Origin: an uncultured beta proteobacterium
GTDB taxonomy: Bacteria; Pseudomonadota; Gammaproteobacteria; Burkholderiales; Burkholderiaceae
NCBI GenBank assembly: GCA_903938955.1
Contig: CAJAFJ010000409.1
Location: forward strand, 1 to 8,161
Direction: 5' to 3'
Length of the DNA stretch: 8,161 nt
The position numbers and the translations under genes were made by a program. Positions 1 to 6,875 of this stretch are shown one piece after another; position 1 is the stretch's first letter; every line of letters starts with the position of its first letter. The notes below the pieces were generated by a model, which did not search any database, was not told the DNA's origin, and worked only from the letters and a program-made list of their open reading frames with translations.

Positions 1-861
1 CGGGCGGCCAAACTGTTTGCGGTCCAGCACGTACTGGCGCGCGCGCAACCAGCAGTCTTCCGCCGCACCCAACGCGCCCCAGGCGATGCCGTAACGCGCG
101 CTGTTGAGGCAGGTGAACGGGCCTTTGAGGCCTTGCACTTCGGGGAAGGCGTTTTCTTCGGGGCAAAACACACCGTCCATCACGATTTCACCCGTGATGC
201 TGGCGCGCAGACCGACCTTGCCGTGGATGGCCGGGGCGCTCAAACCGGCCATGCCTTTTTCCAGCACAAAACCACGAATCGGGCCGACCTGGCCGCTCTC
301 GCTGACCTCTTTGGCCCAGACCACAAACACGTCGGCGATCGGGCTGTTGGAGATCCACATCTTGGCGCCGCTGAGCTTGTAACCACCGGCGACTTTTTGT
401 GCGCGGGTGATCATGGAGCCGGGGTCCGAACCGTGGTCGGGCTCAGTCAGGCCGAAGCAGCCGATCCACTCGCCGGTGGCGAGTTTGGGCAGGTATTTCT
501 GGCGCTGTGCTTCGGTGCCGAACTCAAAAATCGGCACCATCACCAGCGAACTTTGCACGCTCATCATCGAGCGGTAGCCGGAGTCCACACGTTCGACTTC
601 GCGGGCAATCAGGCCGTAGGCGACGTAGTTCAGGCCAGGGCCGCCGTAGGCTTCGGGGATCGTCGGGCCGAGCAGGCCGAGCGTGCCCATTTCACGGAAG
701 ATCGCCGCATCGGTCTGCTCTTTGCGGAAGGCTTCCACCACGCGGGGCTGCAGCTGCTCCTGGCAATAGGCGGCCGATGCGTCGCGCACCATGCGTTCGT
801 CGTCGCTGAGTTGGCTGTCCAACAAAAAGGGGTCTTGCCAGTTGAAGCTTGCGTGGGCCAT
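1..861 (-). CDS. gcdH: Glutaryl-CoA dehydrogenase, C-terminus cut off by the window edge
   Basis: FAD-dependent acyl-CoA dehydrogenase family enzyme that oxidises and decarboxylates glutaryl-CoA to crotonyl-CoA in lysine, tryptophan and glutarate breakdown in the cytoplasm. The window holds 287 codons of a family usually about 390-400 aa, so roughly the last quarter, including the expected catalytic glutamate, lies outside. Visible marks are the N-terminal helical domain, the stretch [16 protein letters not shown] at residues 91-106, which is typical of glutaryl-CoA dehydrogenases, the acyl-CoA dehydrogenase signature [14 protein letters not shown] at about 136-149, [13 protein letters not shown] at about 167-179, and DRKQFGRP at the truncated end. 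The ATG at 861 is preceded by GGAGA with 6 nt spacing, and the N-terminus [12 protein letters not shown] fits the family. It is divergent from a LysR regulator. The family call is firm; only the 3' end is missing. Confidence 0.95.
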   Translation of the reverse strand, partial: MAHASFNWQDPFLLDSQLSDDERMVRDASAAYCQEQLQPRVVEAFRKEQTDAAIFREMGTLGLLGPTIPEAYGGPGLNYVAYGLIAREVERVDSGYRSMMSVQSSLVMVPIFEFGTEAQRQKYLPKLATGEWIGCFGLTEPDHGSDPGSMITRAQKVAGGYKLSGAKMWISNSPIADVFVVWAKEVSESGQVGPIRGFVLEKGMAGLSAPAIHGKVGLRASITGEIVMDGVFCPEENAFPEVQGLKGPFTCLNSARYGIAWGALGAAEDCWLRARQYVLDRKQFGRP

Positions 862-997
862 GAGAAGTCTCCAGAGAGGGGTTGGGGTAAGTGTGACGAA
901 AATAAAGGCTGCATCAGCAGCGGTGAAGGCATGGTAGCGCTGGGCACGGGGTCAGGCAAACGAAATATCGTCATTCAGTTATGCGTTTTTCTCACAT

Positions 998-1028
998 ATA
1001 AGACGTATCTCGTCTGAACCCTTCTTAT
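998..1028. promoter_or_regulatory. Inverted repeats in the gcdH upstream region, possible regulator-binding site
   Basis: AGACG-TATCT-CGTCT at 1001-1015 is a perfect 5-bp inverted repeat with a 5-bp spacer. Around it, ATAAGA (998-1003) is mirrored by TCTTAT (1023-1028). LysR-type regulators bind interrupted dyads in divergent promoter regions, so this is a plausible operator for the neighbouring regulator. The arms are short and could arise by chance in AT-rich DNA. The functional assignment is inference. Confidence 0.3.
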
Positions 1029-1087
1029 GGAAAATTGTGGGGGAATTTATAGGCAAATCTCTCATTAAATACAGGCTGAAAAATAAC

Positions 1088-1140
1088 AAATTAACAACCA
1101 TCACTCTCACTCAGAAATTGCAAAGATGTTGTGTTAATTT
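1088..1140. repeat. AT-rich inverted repeat (hairpin) between gcdH and the LysR gene
   Basis: AAATTAACA at 1088-1096 is the exact reverse complement of TGTTAATTT at 1132-1140. Pairing continues imperfectly inward (ACCATC against GATGTTG), giving a stem of about 15 bp with small bulges and a loop of about 25 nt. It could be a regulator site, a remnant terminator for something formerly encoded at 1150-1385 on the minus strand, or chance. The stem is too AT-rich for a strong intrinsic terminator. Confidence 0.4.
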
Positions 1141-1402
1141 TGCACATCAAGCCGCTCAAATCGCCAGCGCCAAGCGACTGGCCTGTTCAATCGCGCGCTT
1201 GGCAACTTGGTCGTAACGCAGCACAACATCGCCTGGCCTTTGCGCCGGTCTTGCTTATTGCGACTGGCATCGGCTTTGAGGGCTTACTCCAGTTCGTCAG
1301 AAAGGAGGTATTCGTGACTATCGACAGCCGCAGCGTTTGGGGTACTGCCTCCGCAAAAGCCAGCCAATCCAGCCGAATTTTCATGTGTATATTGCGCACA
1401 CC

Positions 1403-2323
1403 ATGCGTAGAAAAATTCCCTCCCTCCAGGCCCTCGCCTGCTTCGATGCCGCAGCCCGCCACGAAAGCTATACCCGCGCCGCGCAAGAGCTGGCGATGAC
1501 GCAAGGCGCGGTGTCGCGCCAGATCACCACGCTGGAAGAATTTTTGGGTATCGCCCTGTTCCGCCGAACCCGCCACGGCGTCGTACTGACCGAACGCGGC
1601 GCCGACTATGCCAACTCGGTGGCGCCGCGCCTGCAGGGGCTGGAGCGCGACACGCTGGACGCCATGGCCCACCAGGGCAGCGGCGGCACGATTCATCTGG
1701 CGGCGGTGCCGACCTTTGCCACCCGCTGGCTGATACCGCGCCTGCCCTTGCTGGCGGCCCGGCATCCTGAGATCACCGTGCATATCGAAACCCGCACGCG
1801 CCCGTTCATGTTTGCCGACACCCCGTTTGACGCGGCGCTGTATTCCGGCAGCCCGGAGCAGGTCAGGCACTGGGCCGGTACCCGCTCGACCCGGCTGCTG
1901 GCCGAAGACGTGGTGCCGGTGTGCAGCCCCAAATTCATGGGTGGTTTGCGCGAGTTAGCGCCCGAGGCCATGGCCCAACTGCCCTTGCTGCAACAAAGCA
2001 CACGCCCTGACGGCTGGCGCCAATGGTTTGATGCCGCGGGCGTCAGCGCGCCCCTGGCCCTGGCCGGGCCGCGCTACGAATTGTTTTCCATGACGGCGGC
2101 AGCAGCCACCCACGGCTTGGGGCTGGCGCTGGTGCCGCGTTTGTTAATCGAGGGCGAGTTGCAACGGGGCGAACTGGTGCTGGCCAGTGACCAGGCCTTT
2201 AAAGGCGAGCGCGCGTATTACCTGGTGACGCCCGAACGCAGCGACGAGCGCCCGGTGATGACCACTTTTTTGGCGTGGCTGCAGCAAGCGGCAGGGTGTC
2301 AAACCAGCGGCTCGACGCTGTAA
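1403..2323 (+). CDS. LysR-family transcriptional regulator, GcvA/GcdR-like, probable regulator of gcdH
   Basis: A 306-aa DNA-binding regulator of the usual LysR length. Residues 4-63 form the winged helix-turn-helix (SLQALACFDAAARHESYT, then AAQELAMTQGAVSRQITTLE, then FRRTRHGVVLTERG). A linker helix follows, and the effector-binding domain runs from about residue 95 to 300. The GTIHLAAVPTFATRWLIPRL start of that domain is typical of the GcvA/AmpR/TrpI/GcdR subgroup. Divergence from gcdH supports a role in controlling glutaryl-CoA catabolism, as for GcdR-type regulators; this is inference from position and subgroup. The ATG at 1403 was chosen because the N-terminus MRRKIPSLQALACFDAAARH is canonical. 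A TTG at 1337 in the same frame would add 22 unlikely residues. No clear Shine-Dalgarno precedes 1403. A TATATT at 1388-1393 would, if a -10 box, give an almost leaderless mRNA. The 3' end overlaps the convergent mutarotase gene by 25 bp. Confidence 0.93.
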   Translation: MRRKIPSLQALACFDAAARHESYTRAAQELAMTQGAVSRQITTLEEFLGIALFRRTRHGVVLTERGADYANSVAPRLQGLERDTLDAMAHQGSGGTIHLAAVPTFATRWLIPRLPLLAARHPEITVHIETRTRPFMFADTPFDAALYSGSPEQVRHWAGTRSTRLLAEDVVPVCSPKFMGGLRELAPEAMAQLPLLQQSTRPDGWRQWFDAAGVSAPLALAGPRYELFSMTAAAATHGLGLALVPRLLIEGELQRGELVLASDQAFKGERAYYLVTPERSDERPVMTTFLAWLQQAAGCQTSGSTL

Positions 2324-3204
2324 ACCGCCGTCAGCCGGTGCTCGGCGCCGGGCGCCACGCTCACCACCTGGTCCGCCGCATTGGCCGTCTCGACACACAC
2401 CATGCCACGAAAACTATCGGCGGCCATATCGCCCATCTTGCTGGTTTTTTCCACCCACGGGTTCCACACCACCGTGGCGCCCGCGCCTTGGCTGGCGATG
2501 CGGATGCGGCGCTGTAGGCCGGGGTCTTCAATCAGGCTATCCGCCGTGGGATTGAGGTAGATGCGGTCCACTTCGCCATCGACCTGAATCGGCCCCTGCT
2601 GCGTGTGGCGCGTGCTGCCCGCCACCTTGTCGAGGTACGCGCAGCCGTCCAGACCGCTGACCCGAATCTGGGCCACGTCGCTAACCTGAAAATAGGTGTG
2701 CAGCGCTTCGCCCAGCAGCATGGCGTCGGTGCCGGTGTTGCACGTGACCAGCGTCAGTTGCAAGCTACGCCCGACGGTGATCTCCAGTTCGGCCGTGGCG
2801 GGGTGCGGCCACTCGGCGCGGGTGGCCGCGGTCATCGGCAGGCCCAGGCGCAGAAAGGTTTGACCATCGGCCTGCACTCGGGTTTCCAGCACCTGCCACA
2901 GCGCCGTGCGCGCGATGCCATGGGCGGGCCGTTGGGGGTCGGTGGCATGCGGGCCAAACCAGGGCCAGCAGACCGGCACGCCGCCCCGAATCGCCTTGCC
3001 CGGCGCGTACGGGGTGCGCTCGGACATCCAAATCACCGGCGCTTGTCCCTGCGGGCAAAAATGCGTGACGTGGGCCCCTTGCAGAGCCACCGTGCAGTCG
3101 CCCAGACCGTTCGCGATCTCGGCAACAACCAAACCACCAGGGCCTTCCTTGAAGCGCAGATGGCCGGGTAGCGCGAAGGCGTCGTTAAGTTCAAGCAGCG
3201 TCAT
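2299..3204 (-). CDS. yeaD: D-hexose-6-phosphate mutarotase (glucose-6-phosphate 1-epimerase, YeaD family)
   Basis: A 301-aa cytoplasmic aldose-epimerase-fold protein that interconverts the alpha and beta anomers of hexose 6-phosphates. Family landmarks are GGVPVCWPWFGPH at about residues 74-86 after Arg73, the active-site histidine in AHGIAR (His95), a second in ALHTYF (His169), and VDRIYLNP near residue 212. VVWNPWVEK lies near 245, and CVETANA carries the probable catalytic Glu272. All key residues expected of the family appear to be present. The ATG at 3204 (MTLLELNDAF) is preferred over in-frame starts at 3222 and 3219, because a strong GAAGGA Shine-Dalgarno sits 7 nt upstream of it. The gene is convergent with the LysR gene and 161 nt downstream of the M50 protease gene, separated from it by a palindromic element. 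Nothing links it functionally to either neighbour. It could be co-transcribed with the protease operon or use its own promoter; no clear promoter was seen. Confidence 0.92.
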   Translation of the reverse strand: MTLLELNDAFALPGHLRFKEGPGGLVVAEIANGLGDCTVALQGAHVTHFCPQGQAPVIWMSERTPYAPGKAIRGGVPVCWPWFGPHATDPQRPAHGIARTALWQVLETRVQADGQTFLRLGLPMTAATRAEWPHPATAELEITVGRSLQLTLVTCNTGTDAMLLGEALHTYFQVSDVAQIRVSGLDGCAYLDKVAGSTRHTQQGPIQVDGEVDRIYLNPTADSLIEDPGLQRRIRIASQGAGATVVWNPWVEKTSKMGDMAADSFRGMVCVETANAADQVVSVAPGAEHRLTAVYSVEPLV

Positions 3205-3211
3205 GTACGTG

Positions 3212-3217
3212 TCCTTC
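3212..3217 (-). promoter_or_regulatory. Shine-Dalgarno sequence that fixes the mutarotase start
   Basis: GAAGGA on the minus strand lies 7 nt upstream of the ATG at 3204 and downstream of two other in-frame ATG codons. It therefore selects the shorter protein beginning MTLLELNDAF. Confidence 0.75.
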
Positions 3218-3262
3218 ATCAAACAAAAGCGCCATCAGACCACAGCGAGCGTGGCGTCGTTT

Positions 3263-3366
3263 ATTCCATTGCCAGATCAATACGAGATTAGGCGCGAAGT
3301 CGCAGACAGTGCTTTAGCACGGCGAAGGCGAAGCAACAACATATCGTATTGATCTGGCAATGGAAT
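3263..3366. repeat. 104-bp palindromic element with 23-bp perfect terminal inverted repeats (MITE- or REP-like)
   Basis: The left arm (3263-3285, beginning ATTCCATTGCC and ending CAATACGA) and the right arm (3344-3366) are exact reverse complements over 23 bp. The 58-bp centre contains GTGCTTTAGCAC (3309-3320), a 5-bp hairpin whose centre (3314.5) coincides exactly with that of the outer palindrome. The centre also carries GGCGAAG repeated back to back (3321-3334). If the ends are taken as TTCC...GGAA, the element is flanked on both sides by TTA (3261-3263 and 3366-3368), compatible with a 3-bp target duplication. The right TTA is the stop codon of the M50 gene read on the minus strand. It may be a small non-autonomous mobile or dispersed intergenic repeat. 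In RNA it would fold into a long stem that could protect the 3' end of the upstream operon. There is no T-rich tract, so it is not a standard intrinsic terminator. Confidence 0.85.
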
Positions 3367-5480
3367 TAAAAGCCGGTTTCCCGCACCAGCACGGCCAACG
3401 CCTGGCGCAGATAAGGCCAGGCGGGTGCCTCCCAGCGGGCGTGGAGGGTGAGCTTGCCGCGCCACGATTGCTGGGCCAGTTCGGTCATGTCCTGGGTGCT
3501 TGGCTCCAGCGCCAGGGTGACGTGGTAAATGGCGCGCTCGGGCACCAACTGGCCGCCCTTTTCACGCGTCAGAATGTGCCCGCCCAGATGCGCGGCCAAC
3601 TCAGGGCGCGGCAGTACCCGCGCGGAATCGCGGTCCACCGCCAGCACGCGCAAATGCAGGGCCGCACTTTGCGCGCCGTCGCTGATGAACAGGGCGCGGT
3701 CCCCCGCCGCCACGCGTTGCACCGCATCTTCATCCAGCCAGGTTTCGACCAGCCAGCGGCCATCGTCACGCACCAGCAGGGCGATTCTTTCTTTGCGCGA
3801 CAGCCACTGGCCGACGTGCAAATCGGGGTCCATGTCGCGCAGCTGCCCGGCAAAGGGCGCCTGCGGCGCGTAGTTGAGCAACTCGGTATCCAGGCTGGCC
3901 AGCTCGGACTGGGCCGAGGTCAGCATCACCTCATTGACCAGCCAGCGGGTGCGCGACTCGGCATCAAAGCCCGAGGCGGCAGCCTGCCAGCGCAGGCGCT
4001 CGACCTTGGCCAACAGGGCCTGCCGGCGCATTTGCAGATCCGGCACATGCAGCTGCAGCAGCACCTCGCCCGCTGCCACATGCGCGCCTTCCGGGTGTGG
4101 CAGGGCATCGATGCGGGCACCGGCGGGCGCATACACCGGCCACACCTCGGCCGGGCGCAACAAGCCGCTGACGCTGACGCGGCCCGGCCAAGGCAGCAGC
4201 ACCAGCAACACCAGCCCGGCGAACAGCGCCGCACTGAAACGGCTGCGCCGACGGGTGCGAATCTCGGGCCAGCGCTGCTGCCAGGCCTGAAATTCACGCT
4301 TGAAGGGCAGCAACACAAACCACAGCATCTCGATCACAAACAAGCCAATCCCCACCAGCTTGATGAAGAAGTGGTAGACCAGCACGGCAATGCCCAAAAA
4401 CAGCACCAGCCGGTACAGCCAGGTGGCCCAGGCAAAGGCGATCAGGCCCAGTTGCTGGCGTGGCGGCACGTGCTCAGGCGGGTCTTCGCCCAGGTCAAAC
4501 AACTGCTCACGCAGCTTCCAGCGCGCCAGCGCAAAACTGCGCTCGTGCAGGTTGGGCATGTCGAGCCAATCTGACAGGATAAAGTAGCCGTCAAAGCGCA
4601 TGAACGGGCTGGCATTGATGGCCAGCGTGGCGACCCAGCTGATGGTGGCCAGCACAAAGGCGGCGGTGCGCACGGCGCCATCGGGCAGCAGGCTCCAAGC
4701 CAGCGTGGCCCAGGCGGCAATGACCAACTCGGTGGCAATGCCGGCGGCGGCCACTTGCAGGCGCTGCAGGCGGTTGGTGAGCCGCCAAGTGTCGTTGGTG
4801 TCGGTGTAGGCCACCGGCCACATCACCAGAAATGCCACGCCCATGGTGGGCACCCGGCAGCCCAGGCGCTTGGCGGTAAAGGCGTGGCCCAGCTCATGCA
4901 GCAGCTTGACCACAAACAGCGCCACGCCGTAGGCCGCCAGCCCTTCCCAGTTGAAGGTGTCGACCAGCGAGGCACTGAAACTCTCCCAGCGGCGCACCAC
5001 TTGGGTCAGGCCCAGCAGCAGCGCGGCGCCGGTCAGCCAGGCAAACGGGCGGCTGTAAAACACCCCGGCCACGCCTTGCCAGCGGCCCAGCCAGGCGTCC
5101 GGGCGCAGCAGCGGAATCCGAAAAAACAGGTAGTGGTGCAGCAGCCATTTCCACACGCTGCCCTGCATCTGGGCCAGCCGGTCGGCCAGTTGGCGCGCGC
5201 TTTGTGCGCCGCCCGGCTGGGTTAGCTGGTTGCTCACCAAAAACTGCGCTACACCCAGCACATCGTCGGCCTCAAGGTGCAGGGGCGTGGCCTCGCAGAC
5301 GGCTTGTGCGATGACGGGCGGGTCGTCCAGCGACCAGCGCTGCAGCACCTCAAAGGTCGGCCAGTCAATGCGGAAAAACACATTGCGCACCGGGTCGTGC
5401 AGCGTCCAGCTGGGCTGGCCATCAGGCAGCACCGGCCCTGGCAGCAGGGCCAGTTCTTCGCGTAAAGGGGGCAGCGCCAT
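3366..5480 (-). CDS. M50-family (site-2-protease type) membrane zinc metalloprotease fused to a HlyD-like lipoyl/barrel domain
   Basis: A 704-aa inner-membrane protein. Residues about 22-88 ([20 protein letters not shown] onwards) resemble a PqqD-like winged-helix peptide-binding domain. The protease core holds HELGH at 195-199 (zinc ligands His195 and His199, catalytic Glu196) and the second M50 motif, Asn289-x2-Pro292-x4-Asp297-Gly298, which supplies the third zinc ligand. Roughly seven or eight hydrophobic segments lie between about 140 and 430. After the last one (about 415-430) comes a periplasmic HlyD-like region: a lipoyl half-motif near 445-480 ([27 protein letters not shown]), a helical hairpin near 482-535, the second lipoyl half and a beta-barrel near 540-680. 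The catalytic residues are intact, so it is probably active. It starts 3 nt after the stop of the membrane-fusion gene, with only a weak Shine-Dalgarno, suggesting translational coupling. The substrate is unknown; the neighbouring surface protein is the natural candidate. Similar M50 proteins are annotated as peptide zinc metalloproteases in export loci. Confidence 0.9.
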   Translation of the reverse strand: MALPPLREELALLPGPVLPDGQPSWTLHDPVRNVFFRIDWPTFEVLQRWSLDDPPVIAQAVCEATPLHLEADDVLGVAQFLVSNQLTQPGGAQSARQLADRLAQMQGSVWKWLLHHYLFFRIPLLRPDAWLGRWQGVAGVFYSRPFAWLTGAALLLGLTQVVRRWESFSASLVDTFNWEGLAAYGVALFVVKLLHELGHAFTAKRLGCRVPTMGVAFLVMWPVAYTDTNDTWRLTNRLQRLQVAAAGIATELVIAAWATLAWSLLPDGAVRTAAFVLATISWVATLAINASPFMRFDGYFILSDWLDMPNLHERSFALARWKLREQLFDLGEDPPEHVPPRQQLGLIAFAWATWLYRLVLFLGIAVLVYHFFIKLVGIGLFVIEMLWFVLLPFKREFQAWQQRWPEIRTRRRSRFSAALFAGLVLLVLLPWPGRVSVSGLLRPAEVWPVYAPAGARIDALPHPEGAHVAAGEVLLQLHVPDLQMRRQALLAKVERLRWQAAASGFDAESRTRWLVNEVMLTSAQSELASLDTELLNYAPQAPFAGQLRDMDPDLHVGQWLSRKERIALLVRDDGRWLVETWLDEDAVQRVAAGDRALFISDGAQSAALHLRVLAVDRDSARVLPRPELAAHLGGHILTREKGGQLVPERAIYHVTLALEPSTQDMTELAQQSWRGKLTLHARWEAPAWPYLRQALAVLVRETGF

Positions 5481-5483
5481 GCG

Positions 5484-6875
5484 CTAGACGCCCAGGGTCG
5501 AGCGCACGGTCGCCAAGGGTCGGCGCAGCACCCAGTACATCAGCGGCACCCAACGACCGTGCAACTTGGCCGTGCCTTTGAGGCCGACGCGGTGCTCGGT
5601 TGGCGCCTCCAGCGTGGCGCGCACCCGGTAGGCAAAACTGCCGTCCGGGCGTTGCACGGCGTCGTGCGCCATGTAGCGCAAGTGGGCGGAGACGGAAAAC
5701 AAGGGGCTGGCGTTCAGGTACAAACTCACCGCCGAACCGGTGGGCAGCGCAATCGCGTCCGCCAGCGGCAGCCAGGCTTCGACCTCTGCATCGCTCGGGG
5801 CGGCGATACGCATAATGCGTTCGCCCACCGCCACCGGGCGACCGATCCACTCGGTCGGGTCGTCGAACAGGGCGACGCCGTCTTGCGGTGCCAGCACGCG
5901 GGCACGGCTGAGCTGCTCTTGCAGAAAATCAACCTCCGCGCGCTTTTCTTCAATCTTGCCGGTCAACATGGCCAGCTGGGGCTTGGCCTTGGCGTCGGTC
6001 AGCGCTTGCTGCGAGGTTTGGCGGTACTCGGTCTCGGCGGTGGCCAGGGCTTGGGCGGCGACCTCCAGACGGCTCTGGATCAGGGCCTCGTCAAAGCCAA
6101 ACAGGGACTGGTCTTTTTTGACCCGCTCATTGGGCTGCACATGAAACACATCCACCACCCCATCCAGCGGCGCGCGAATCACCACCGGGTGCGCAGGCAC
6201 CAACTCGCCCGGCGCCAACACGGTGAGGCGCACCGGAAACGCCAGCACGGCCAGCTCCAGCGCGCTCCAACGCAGCGCGGGTTGCTGCCACCAGCGGCGA
6301 TCCGGCTGGCGCGCAAAACGGGTTTTCACGCGTGTCAATAACGTGCGCCAGGAGGCGCCGCGGGGCCGGTGCAGCGCGGCAAACGCATGCCACGCCACGT
6401 CGACCCACTCGCGCAGCAAAGCCAGTTCTTCCGGCGACCAGGGCAGGTCGCGCACCAGCAACAGCCCGGCCGAGGCCGCAGCTTCTGGCGCTGTGCCGGT
6501 CCCCGGCAAGGCCAGCCACAGCGCATGGCCGGGCCACCACTCCAGCCAGTCTTGCGCCAGCTCGGGCGGCAAGTCGGCGGCAGTTAAAGCACGGGTGGGA
6601 CTGTCAGGCTGCCCGGCCAGGTAACGACACACCTGGGCCAGCCACAACGCATAAGGCGCATTGGCCTCCACTTGCACCAGGCCCGACAAAGTGTGCACGC
6701 CCTCGCCCGCCAGCCAGAACGCCGACTGCCGGTAAGGCGCCAGCGCATGCGTGTCATTGGCAAGCAAAAAGCCCAGCTCGCGCGCACTGCCCGCCAACCG
6801 GGCGCGACGCGACAAATCCAGCAGCGCCGCGAGGGACTGAACCGCGTCCGGGACGCGCCCGCTGGTCTCGGTCAT
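5484..6875 (-). CDS. HlyD-family membrane-fusion (periplasmic adaptor) protein with a GAF-like N-terminal domain
   Basis: A 463-aa protein. Residues about 15-170 form a soluble domain with a GAF-like pattern (LLDLSRRARLAGSARELGFL, then a strand-rich core and a final helix SPEELALLREWVDVAWHAFA). A basic stretch (180-194) and one membrane segment near 200-222 follow; that segment is imperfect, containing Glu207 and Arg216. The periplasmic part has a lipoyl half-motif (VIRAPLDGVVDVFHVQPNERV, 232-252), a coiled-coil hairpin at about 263-326, the second half (RVLAPQDGVALF, 326-337) and a barrel domain to about 430. This is the adaptor architecture that bridges inner-membrane machinery to an outer-membrane pore. 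The ATG at 6875 overlaps the upstream stop as TGATG; a TTG one codon earlier is possible but less likely. The C-terminus (GTAKLHGRW...LRRPLA) matches the C-terminus of the downstream M50 protein, so the two are probably related periplasmic partners. The GAF assignment is weaker than the HlyD assignment. Confidence 0.9.
   Translation of the reverse strand: MTETSGRVPDAVQSLAALLDLSRRARLAGSARELGFLLANDTHALAPYRQSAFWLAGEGVHTLSGLVQVEANAPYALWLAQVCRYLAGQPDSPTRALTAADLPPELAQDWLEWWPGHALWLALPGTGTAPEAAASAGLLLVRDLPWSPEELALLREWVDVAWHAFAALHRPRGASWRTLLTRVKTRFARQPDRRWWQQPALRWSALELAVLAFPVRLTVLAPGELVPAHPVVIRAPLDGVVDVFHVQPNERVKKDQSLFGFDEALIQSRLEVAAQALATAETEYRQTSQQALTDAKAKPQLAMLTGKIEEKRAEVDFLQEQLSRARVLAPQDGVALFDDPTEWIGRPVAVGERIMRIAAPSDAEVEAWLPLADAIALPTGSAVSLYLNASPLFSVSAHLRYMAHDAVQRPDGSFAYRVRATLEAPTEHRVGLKGTAKLHGRWVPLMYWVLRRPLATVRSTLGV

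Larger units (their letters stand above)
862..1402. other. Long divergent intergenic region between gcdH and the LysR gene
   Basis: This gap of 541 bp carries no convincing intact gene. From about 960 to 1145 it is clearly AT-richer than its surroundings, which fits the gcdH promoter and operator zone. It contains a short inverted repeat near 1001-1015 and a longer AT-rich one at 1088-1140. From about 1150 to 1385 the composition returns to coding-like GC, and short open stretches on both strands suggest either decayed coding sequence or chance. A TATAAA on the minus strand (1047-1052) could be a -10 box for gcdH, but no good -35 box was found, so it is not annotated on its own. Confidence 0.6.

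Noticed and set aside
133..1017. A 294-codon plus-strand reading frame across gcdH
   Set aside because: It lies antisense to a well-supported gcdH frame; its His/Ala/Gly-rich product is the usual shadow of GC-rich coding DNA and resembles no known family.
1337..1402. TTG start for the LysR protein at 1337
   Set aside because: It would add 22 residues before a canonical LysR N-terminus and has no ribosome-binding site at a suitable distance.
1187..1870. A 227-codon minus-strand reading frame overlapping the LysR gene
   Set aside because: Most of it is antisense to the regulator's helix-turn-helix and ligand domain. Only the part outside the LysR gene might hold a relic, and that is treated separately.
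3205..3222. An earlier mutarotase start at 3222 (MMKDTYM)
   Set aside because: The strong GAAGGA Shine-Dalgarno lies inside this extension and is correctly spaced for the ATG at 3204.
3263..3366. The palindrome as a standard Rho-independent terminator
   Set aside because: The loop region is 58 nt and no T-tract follows either arm, so it does not fit a simple intrinsic terminator.
3360..4574. A 404-codon plus-strand reading frame opposite the M50 gene
   Set aside because: Gln/His/Arg-rich low-complexity product antisense to clear lipoyl and membrane domains. No motif of its own was seen.
5559..6341. A 260-codon plus-strand reading frame opposite the HlyD gene
   Set aside because: Shadow of the adaptor gene on the opposite strand; no recognisable domain and a composition typical of antisense frames.
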